Shown here piece after piece: positions 43,172 through 51,000 of a stretch of 64,000 nucleotides of DNA. A model generated the notes under the pieces. The model was given only the letters and a program-made list of their open reading frames with translations. It did no database searches and had not been told where the DNA came from. The stretch is taken from positions 372,001 to 436,000 of the forward strand of contig NZ_JABXYU010000001.1 in NCBI RefSeq assembly GCF_013394795.1, in the 5' to 3' direction. How positions within the stretch are numbered: position 1 is the first letter of the stretch; each line of letters begins with the position of its first letter. The DNA comes from Leptotrichia sp. oral taxon 223. Lineage in GTDB: Bacteria; Fusobacteriota; Fusobacteriia; Fusobacteriales; Leptotrichiaceae. The translations under genes and the position numbers were made by a program.

Positions 43172-44488
43172 TTAACCCTCCTCTTCAGATGTATCAAATA
43201 TTTCAAAAAAATCATAATATTCAATATTATATGGCATATTTGGTAACATCCCCTCCAAATACTGCTTTCTTGGAGAATAATTTCCATTTTTTATCCAAGG
43301 CTTTATTTCCTGATATTCAGTTATAAAATCTATCGAATTTTTATATTTTTTTAAAGTATCCAAAATACTTGTATTATGAGCCGTAAACGTAAACTGTCCT
43401 TTCCCATTTTCAGCAAAAAACTCAATTAACCTATTCAAATATAAATCATGAATACTCATATCTATTTCATCAACAAATACAATTCCACCATTATTAATCG
43501 TATCCAAAACATCAAATAATCTAAACAGTGATTTCATTCCCATACTTTCATATTCAAAATTTATCTTATAATCCTTGTAGTTGAAAACATATTCAATTTC
43601 ATAATAATTTTCATCAAAATCTTTCTTTTCAAACTCTATTTTATTTAGTTCAGGATTAAATAATTTTAAAAATCTTTCTTTTCTTTCTAGACTTTTATTC
43701 AAATTTTCAATTTCTTCTTTTGTTCTAAATAAGATATTTCTCTTTTTAGCTTCTTGATTTACATAATCAACATATATTTTATCAAGCCAATTTTGATTTT
43801 CAAAATTGATATAAACCATTTTATAATGACTGTCTTCCAAATGAGTAAATACATTAATTTTTAAATACAATACATATAAATATATAAATTCAAATTTTTC
43901 AGATTTTAGTTCATTTGTTCCCTCTTTTTCAATGTTCTTTTCAGCATTATCAATAATCAGTTTTATTATACTTTTTCTATCCAGTAAATTCATTGATAAC
44001 TTTTCTATTTCATCTAAATTTTTAAAATAATTTGACTTCTCTTTGTTTATCTTTCCATTTTCTATAATTAATGTTTTTAATATCTCTTTTCTATCTAGCT
44101 TTTTTTTATTTATTATTTCCTTTGTAATAATAATTTTCCCATTTTTTATTTTTAAATTTATTGAATGTTCAAAAATATGTTTTTTATTATTTTTATCAAT
44201 AATCAAAAATTCAGAAGACAAATAACACTCTTTCAGCTTCTTATTTATTATTTCATTTAACAAACTACTTTTTAAAATCAAATAGTCACTGTCTAATACA
44301 ATATTTCTCAAAATTTCAATTCCCTTTATAATAGCAGTCTTCCCAATTCCATTTCTTCCAAAAATTCCCTTAACATTATAATTTTCCCTGTTAAACTTCC
44401 GAATATCCTGCTTATAAAAACTAATTGCAATTTTTTTTTCAATATTTTTTATTCCATTTAATTTAAATTCTAAAAGATAAAAATCCAT
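43172..44488 (-). CDS. AAA ATPase, COG1106/RloA-like
   Basis: 438 residues of an SMC/OLD-like ATPase. Walker A is GRNGIGKT (44-51). A long charged middle follows, then an ABC-like signature in ESMGMKSLFRL, Walker B GGIVFVDEID with Asp340/Glu341, and FTAHNTSIL with His371. The order and spacing match COG1106 ATPases found in restriction and abortive-infection cassettes (RloA, AbiLi, AriA). It is the first of three tightly spaced genes. Base composition is more AT- and Lys-rich than its neighbours, compatible with transfer. The cellular target is unknown. Confidence 0.8.
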   Translation of the reverse strand: MDFYLLEFKLNGIKNIEKKIAISFYKQDIRKFNRENYNVKGIFGRNGIGKTAIIKGIEILRNIVLDSDYLILKSSLLNEIINKKLKECYLSSEFLIIDKNNKKHIFEHSINLKIKNGKIIITKEIINKKKLDRKEILKTLIIENGKINKEKSNYFKNLDEIEKLSMNLLDRKSIIKLIIDNAEKNIEKEGTNELKSEKFEFIYLYVLYLKINVFTHLEDSHYKMVYINFENQNWLDKIYVDYVNQEAKKRNILFRTKEEIENLNKSLERKERFLKLFNPELNKIEFEKKDFDENYYEIEYVFNYKDYKINFEYESMGMKSLFRLFDVLDTINNGGIVFVDEIDMSIHDLYLNRLIEFFAENGKGQFTFTAHNTSILDTLKKYKNSIDFITEYQEIKPWIKNGNYSPRKQYLEGMLPNMPYNIEYYDFFEIFDTSEEEG

Positions 44489-44584
44489 CTTAAACCTCTC
44501 CTTTTACAAAATATACATTTTGTATATTTTAGTATAAAAAAGTAAAGAAATCAATACCTTTATCTGATATTTTTTAATAATCAG

Positions 44585-45925
44585 TTACTTAACAACCACT
44601 TTCTTCTTAATATCTAAAAATTGTATTTCCAGCTTATCTTCCCTGCTAAGTTCAATCCCTCTCTTGACAATTTTCCCATTTTTTCGAGTTATCGTATACC
44701 CTTGTTTTAAAATATCACTTACAGAATATTTAGATAGCTGCGCTTTTTTGTATTTCAGTTCATTTTTTCGATTCTCAAAAAATTCCAGCATTATCTGATT
44801 TAATTCAGCTGATTTTTTCTTTAAATTTTCTTTTTCACTTAAAATTATTTTTTGTAAATTAATTCTATCAAATCTCTGTTTTCGGTAATCCAGCTGTTCC
44901 CTTGACTTTTGTACAATTCTTCTAAGTTCTCTTGATAATTTCTGTTCCTTTTCCATCAAGTCAAATTTTTTATTGTCCAGAATATTTGCAAAATTCTTTA
45001 TATAGTAGTTATTTTTTCTGTATTCCAGCTCTTTTTTCATCATTGCAACCCTGTTTAAAAGTAATTTACTCAAAAGATTCCTTTTACTTTCCAGTTCATC
45101 TGTCAATTTTTCTTTTTCAGGAATCAGGATTTCTGCCGCCTGAGTTGGTGTAGCCGCCCGTTTATCAGCGACTAAATCTGAAAGAAGATTGTCAATTTCA
45201 TGTCCTACCGCTGAAATTACAGGAATTTCCGATTTATAAATGGCTTCTATCACAGCTTCCTCATTAAATGCCCACAAATCCTCAATACTTCCTCCGCCAC
45301 GTCCAACAACAAGCGTATCTATTTTAAGCTGTTTTTCTTCATTCATTCTATTAAAAAACTCAATCCCTGCTGAAACTTCCTGTGCAGCCCCTTCTCCCTG
45401 AACTTTTGCAGGATAAAGGTAAATATTCACATTTGGAAATCTTTTATGCGTCGTGTTTATAATATCTCTTATCGCAGCTCCTGTATCAGCCGTTACAACT
45501 CCAATATTTATCGGTAATTTAGGTAACTGTTTTTTTATTTTATCAGAAAAATATCCCTTTTCAAAATACATTTTTTTAAGCATTTCCATTTTTTCATAAA
45601 GCAGCCCTAAAGAATTGCTCTTTTCAAGAAAATCCGCCACAATCTGATAACTTCCATTCGCCTCATAAAGCGTAACGCTCCCACGGATTTTTACCGAATC
45701 CCCTTCCTTCAAGTCCTCAGGCACTCCTCTATACTTATAACGAAAAATAGCGCATTTTACGCTTGCACTTGCATCTTTTAACGTAAAATACAAATGTCCC
45801 GAACGATAATACGTAATATTAGAAAGTTCCCCTTCAATAAAAATATTCTTAAAGGTATTTGTCCCTTCCAGAAACAATTTAACTTCCCTATTTATCTCAC
45901 TTACGGAAAATACTGTCTGTTCCAT
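44585..45925 (-). CDS. xseA: exodeoxyribonuclease VII large subunit
   Basis: 446 residues. An N-terminal OB-fold (VFSVSEINREVKLFLEG... FIEGELSNITYYRSGHLYFTLKDASASVKCAIFR) is followed by the catalytic domain (GVVTADTGAAIRDI, VVGRGGGSIEDLWAFNEE, SAVGHEIDNLLSDLVADKRAATPTQAAE), a long coiled coil and a C-terminal beta segment (ILKQGYTITRKNGK). I place the start at ATG 45925, after GAGGG; the frame is open to 45988. The small subunit xseB is not next to it in this window. Confidence 0.95.
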   Translation of the reverse strand: MEQTVFSVSEINREVKLFLEGTNTFKNIFIEGELSNITYYRSGHLYFTLKDASASVKCAIFRYKYRGVPEDLKEGDSVKIRGSVTLYEANGSYQIVADFLEKSNSLGLLYEKMEMLKKMYFEKGYFSDKIKKQLPKLPINIGVVTADTGAAIRDIINTTHKRFPNVNIYLYPAKVQGEGAAQEVSAGIEFFNRMNEEKQLKIDTLVVGRGGGSIEDLWAFNEEAVIEAIYKSEIPVISAVGHEIDNLLSDLVADKRAATPTQAAEILIPEKEKLTDELESKRNLLSKLLLNRVAMMKKELEYRKNNYYIKNFANILDNKKFDLMEKEQKLSRELRRIVQKSREQLDYRKQRFDRINLQKIILSEKENLKKKSAELNQIMLEFFENRKNELKYKKAQLSKYSVSDILKQGYTITRKNGKIVKRGIELSREDKLEIQFLDIKKKVVVK

Positions 45926-46010
45926 AATTTCCCTCATTTCTTGCATTTTTTGTTCTTTAATAATAACATATTTTAGTATATTTCTCAACTGATGAAAATG
46001 TTTTATAAAA

Positions 46011-46047
46011 AAATTTAGAGGGTATGAACATCATAATCTCATACCCG
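46011..46047 (-). terminator. terminator after the AAA-ATPase/PD-(D/E)XK gene
   Basis: Minus-strand GGGTATGA (46046-46039) pairs with TCATACCC (46027-46020) around a 11-nt loop, followed by TCTAAATTTTTTT. Confidence 0.85.
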
Positions 46048-46057
46048 CTTTTTCTAG

Positions 46058-47827
46058 TTATTCTTCCTCAACCACAACTTCCACATCCTTTTTCCTGAAT
46101 CCCATTCCAATTTTCACAATTTCCTTATAACCTTCATATTTTAACCCTTCAAAATAATTCCTGTCATTTATTTGCTTCAAGGCACTTTTCGCAGTTCTCT
46201 TCAAATTTTTGCTATCTTTTGCTCTCGAATACTTAAATTCAAATATAAATGCTTTTTTATTTTTATCTTTTGGCTTTAATACCAAATCAGGAATTCCATC
46301 TCCACTTTCCATATTTGATTTGACAAGATAATTTTCTGACATTATCGAAACTAGCCCAATTACAAACAGATGATAAGAATTTTCTTCCTTCAAGTCCCTA
46401 AAACTTATCGCATTTTTTAAAAGTTCCCTTATTTCCAATCTAAATTTTTCATAATTTCCATTAATCAAATGCTCTCCAAGTCCATAAAATCTGTAATGTC
46501 CCCGATACGTTCTATACAAAAATCTGATTCTGAAAAAATCAAACAGTTCCTCATTTGGAATTTTCAAGTCGTAAACATTTCTTCCAAGTTTCTTTTCAAC
46601 GGTTAAATATCCGCTATGCAAGAAAAATTGCCAAATATTCGCATGTCCGAAGTCATTCATAAAATAATCCTGCTCAATTTCATAATTTCTCCCATTTTCC
46701 CTAACTTCAAATCCATAATTGTTTTTATTTAAGTTCAAGGCATAGTCTATATCCTGAAACGTCACAAAATCATAAATTTCCTTCCTTATGCTCTTATGGC
46801 TAAGCAATTCCTCCAGTTCAAAAATAATTTTCTCGTCTGAATTTTCCAAATAATTCATAATTTCATCATTACTTGAAGTATTTACCCAATGGGCTTTTAA
46901 ATCCCTGTATTTCAAAAAATTAATAATTGACCATGGATTATACACATTTATATCTCCAAACAAATATCCATTGTACCAATTTTTTACTTCATCTAGTTCA
47001 AAATCTAAATTATAATATTTTAAAGCATTTTCAACATCATTTTCCAAGATTCCAAAATATTCATTATATTTTTTTTCTAATATGGTATGAACTTCCAAAT
47101 TATTAAGCCCAGAAAAAATTCCTTCTTTAGCAATTCGTAAAATTCCCGTTATTACCGTGATTTCTGCATAATCATTTCCTTTTACTGCCTTTTCAAAGAA
47201 AGTCTTGAAAAAATTTATCACATTATTATAATAGCCGTTTGCATGTGCCTTTATTATTGGTTTATCATATTCATCAATTAGTAAAACAACTTTCTTGCCA
47301 TAGTATTCAAACAAATATCTCGACAAGTTTGATAAGGCACGGCTGTAATTACCTTCCTTTTTTTTAAGCCATATATTATCAAAATCCATTAAATCACTTT
47401 TTTCTAGTTTTTCCCGCAAAAATCTGAATTCATTGTATAAGGATTTTATTTCCTCTTTTATACTGTTGAAACCATTTTCCCAGTTTGTTTCCTTAAAATC
47501 CTTAAAACTGATAAAAATAACTGGATTCTGTCCTTGTCTATCAAAATATTCACTTTTAGAAATTTCTAGATTTTCAAAAAGTTTTTTATTTTCATCTTTA
47601 TTTTTCACATCAAAAAAATATTTTAACATCGACATATTAAGCGATTTTCCAAATCGACGTGGCCTTGTAAACAGAATTCTTGTCGTCCCGCTTTCCAAAA
47701 TTTCTTCAATTAGCCCAGTTTTGTCAAAATAATAGTAATTATTTTGTATCATTACTTCAAAATTGTCAATTCCAACTGGCAAATTTTTCTTTTTTTCTAT
47801 TTTCTCATTTTTTCCCTTTTTAATCAT
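46058..47827 (-). CDS. AAA-ATPase-like protein with C-terminal PD-(D/E)XK nuclease domain
   Basis: 589 residues of the PF09820 (AAA-ATPase_like) plus PF08011 (DUF1703) type. It begins LPVGIDNFEVMIQNNYYYFDKT, then the P-loop-like RPRRFGKSLN with Lys61 and a sensor region VLLIDEYDKPI. The C-terminal nuclease motif is Asp514 (GIPDLVLK) and Glu530-x-Lys532 (FIFEFKY). All catalytic residues are intact. Such proteins occur in many copies in Fusobacteriota and Bacteroidetes; their role is unsettled (mobile-element or defence related). A dead remnant of a second copy lies at 21176-21368. It sits just downstream of autotransporter 3. Confidence 0.88.
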   Translation of the reverse strand: MIKKGKNEKIEKKKNLPVGIDNFEVMIQNNYYYFDKTGLIEEILESGTTRILFTRPRRFGKSLNMSMLKYFFDVKNKDENKKLFENLEISKSEYFDRQGQNPVIFISFKDFKETNWENGFNSIKEEIKSLYNEFRFLREKLEKSDLMDFDNIWLKKKEGNYSRALSNLSRYLFEYYGKKVVLLIDEYDKPIIKAHANGYYNNVINFFKTFFEKAVKGNDYAEITVITGILRIAKEGIFSGLNNLEVHTILEKKYNEYFGILENDVENALKYYNLDFELDEVKNWYNGYLFGDINVYNPWSIINFLKYRDLKAHWVNTSSNDEIMNYLENSDEKIIFELEELLSHKSIRKEIYDFVTFQDIDYALNLNKNNYGFEVRENGRNYEIEQDYFMNDFGHANIWQFFLHSGYLTVEKKLGRNVYDLKIPNEELFDFFRIRFLYRTYRGHYRFYGLGEHLINGNYEKFRLEIRELLKNAISFRDLKEENSYHLFVIGLVSIMSENYLVKSNMESGDGIPDLVLKPKDKNKKAFIFEFKYSRAKDSKNLKRTAKSALKQINDRNYFEGLKYEGYKEIVKIGMGFRKKDVEVVVEEE

Positions 47828-47912
47828 ATCCCCTCAATTCCTCTCTTTTTTATTATTAACCACATTATATTTATATTTTGAAGAAAAGTCAAATAATATT
47901 AAAAAAATTATG

Positions 47913-47946
47913 AAAAAAGAACAGCAAAACCTAAGTTCCACTGTCC
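47913..47946 (-). terminator. terminator of autotransporter 3
   Basis: Same GGACAG...CTGTTC hairpin and T-run as after autotransporter 1. The whole ~110-bp 3' flank is almost identical between the two loci. Confidence 0.85.
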
Positions 47947-48029
47947 TTTCATTCTTTTTAAGCTTCTAACTCAAACATCTGTTACATTTTCAGGTGTTAA
48001 AGTTCTTCACTTTTCCATGATTCTTCGCC

Positions 48030-51000
48030 CTAGTAAATAGCTCTGAATCCTATTCCACCTCTTACATTATTTCCTTTAGTGTCATATCCTCCATTTACTG
48101 TCACTCCAAATCTTGTGTTATCAACTCCGATATTCAAGTCAAATTTACCATTTCCTCTTCTGTCTTCCTTTTCCCCTCTTATTCCAAACCAGTCTGCGCT
48201 TGTGTATCTTACTCTTCCTTGGTTGTTCTTGCTTGCCATCTTGCCTAATTCGTTTTCATAGGCGGCTGACAATCCCACTGTCAGGTTTGTTCTCACTGCA
48301 AGCGGCTGTACATATCTGAATTCCATTCCGACTTCCGGCTTAACTGAGAAGTAGTCGTTCCCTTTTACTTCCAGTCTCATTTCCCCTCTGTCTTCCTTGA
48401 TGTCATTGAATCTTCCGTATTCCATCTTCAATGCTCCGTATGGACGTAAATGTGTTCTTTCGCTCATTCTTATGTCATATCCCAAGTCTGTCTTTAATGC
48501 CGCACCATAAGAGTTGTAGTCAGATTTTGCCTGGAATATATCGTCTACAACCAGATATTTACGTTTCATATTATTAATTCCAAAGAATACATCTCCGCCG
48601 ATTGTCCATTGCAATGCTCCATTGTAATCTTTCTTAGGCGACATTGTCTTAAAGATTCCTGCTTTAAGCTGAGTTTGATTTTCTCTTGAATGTCCTATAT
48701 CCTTAAACTTGAATCTGTTTGTTACAGCTCCTGCATACCATCCGCTTGAGTTACCCATCTTGATTTTTTCATCTTCGTGAACGTAAGCCACACCGTAGGC
48801 GTTACTTGTATAGTCTATGATTCCAGCAGTATCAGTGTTGTACTCATCTCTTGCACCAAATACTTTGATCTTGTTGTTTTGCTTAGACGGATTTCTCCAG
48901 TCATGTTTCAAGTATCTGAATTCCTTGTCCAGTATGTTTCCAGTTGCATTGATTCTTTGTTGAAGGTTTCCATACTGGTGTCCCATCATTTCGTCGAATG
49001 CTTGGTACAGCAATACTTCCTCGTTGTTTCCTATTCCATTTAATTTTTGGAATAATTCACGTTCTCTTGTACCTAAGGCTTCTACGCCATATCTTTGTTC
49101 CAGCCCATCTGCAAAATTATACGTGTCTGTACCATTTACAGGTGTTCCTTCATTTCCAGCCCAACTTGTATATGGAATTTTAGCTAGATACAGACTTGTT
49201 ATTGAATTATTAGTTTTATCCAATGTTGGTGTTGCCATCCATGTCAATGAACCTGAATAAACATTCCATTTTACGTTGTTGTTTTGTAACATAGCTTGCT
49301 TATATGGATTTATTATGTTAGGATCATTTACTAAAATATATTTACTATTTGTTACTTCTGTAGCTTCTGTACCAATAATCAAATCTGCTTTATTTGTCAG
49401 TTGACCCAATCCATCGATTGATTTCGTATAATCAACACCCGAAGTGTTTACATATAATCCAATGCTGGATGCTGATACAGATATTGGATTTTTTGCCATT
49501 GTATTTACAACTACTGGCGTTTGAGGTACACCATTTAAAGTAATTGTGGCAGTTGAGGCTCCCGCAGGCGCATCAATTTTCACTCCTCCTACAACCTTAT
49601 CTGTTTTTGGTGTCGTAAATTCTTCATGATGCTTAGCACCACCAGATACTGTTATGTTTCCATAGTTAGCCACTGTTGTACCTTTCAGATAGACTCCTGC
49701 CCCACTATCAGAATTTATATTAATTGTACCAGTATTTTGAAGTTTTGTATCTTTACCCATATAAATACCGATTGCTCTCGTAGGTGATCCAACTGTTGTT
49801 ATTGTACCTCTATTTATTGCAGTAGCTCCATTGTCAACATAAATACCTGTAGTGTTGTCTGCACCAAGATTTATTGTGGCTCCTGTATCATTTATAGCCT
49901 GACTTCCTGATCCGCTTGCATACATACCTATACTTTCTTTACCATTTACATTGATTGTACCCTTATTTATCACTGTTCCTGTATCTGATGTCTTATATCC
50001 AGAAGCCATACCTATTGAAAATAAGTTTTGTTTGCTGTCAGAAGCGCCTACATTGATTGTACCCGTATTTGTTGCTGTACCACCTTTAATACTGTAAACA
50101 CCGACATTTCCAAGTCCATTTGTCAAATCAATATTTCCACTGTTAGTTACAGTTCCCGCAGAGTAAATTCCGTAGTTTCTATCTCCATTTGTTGTTATAT
50201 TTGTTGTATTTATAACTTTTCCTGTGGCATCGTTTGAATAAACATATACGTTATCTTTTCCAAGTCCTACATTTGCAATAGTTGAATTTATTTCATTTCC
50301 GCTACCTACATTTACAAATCCAAATGAATTTTCTCCTAAATCAAACGCTGTTCCAGTATTTGTTATTTTTTGTCCTGTTCCTGCGCTGTAAACTCCAACA
50401 GCTTCTTCAGAGCCAGTCTTTATTGTTCCGCCTGTCAAGTTTACATCTCCACCTTTAGAATAGATACCGATTCCTGCATTTCCAACAGTTATATCACCTG
50501 CATTTTCAGAATTGTAACCATATATTCCAATCGAATTATTTCCAGCTTTTACAACCCCAGTATTTTTTATACTAATAGTTGAAACATCTGTAAATATGCC
50601 AACACTCGGTGAAGATAAATTAGCAGAATCTCCTATTGTTACTTTTCCGTTGTTAAGTATTTGATAATTTTGTCCCATTCCATAAATACCAACTGACTGA
50701 TCACCTGATAAATCAACAGTTCCTGAATTTGTTACTCTCGTATCTGTTGTAGCTCCAGTTCCGTTACCGTTATATGTCATACCGATAGCTTTTGCCTGTG
50801 TACTCTTTATTGTTCCTGTATTTTTCATTTCTGCTGATGGTGTTGCTGTACTTTCTGAATACAGTCCTGTTGAACCACTTCCAAGATTTATTATTCCATC
50901 ATTTGTCAATTCTGAATCACCCACTCCATAAAGGGCAGTCGAATTAGTTCCCATATTCATTACGCCAGTTGCTTCATTTTTAATCACACCGTGTTTTGCG

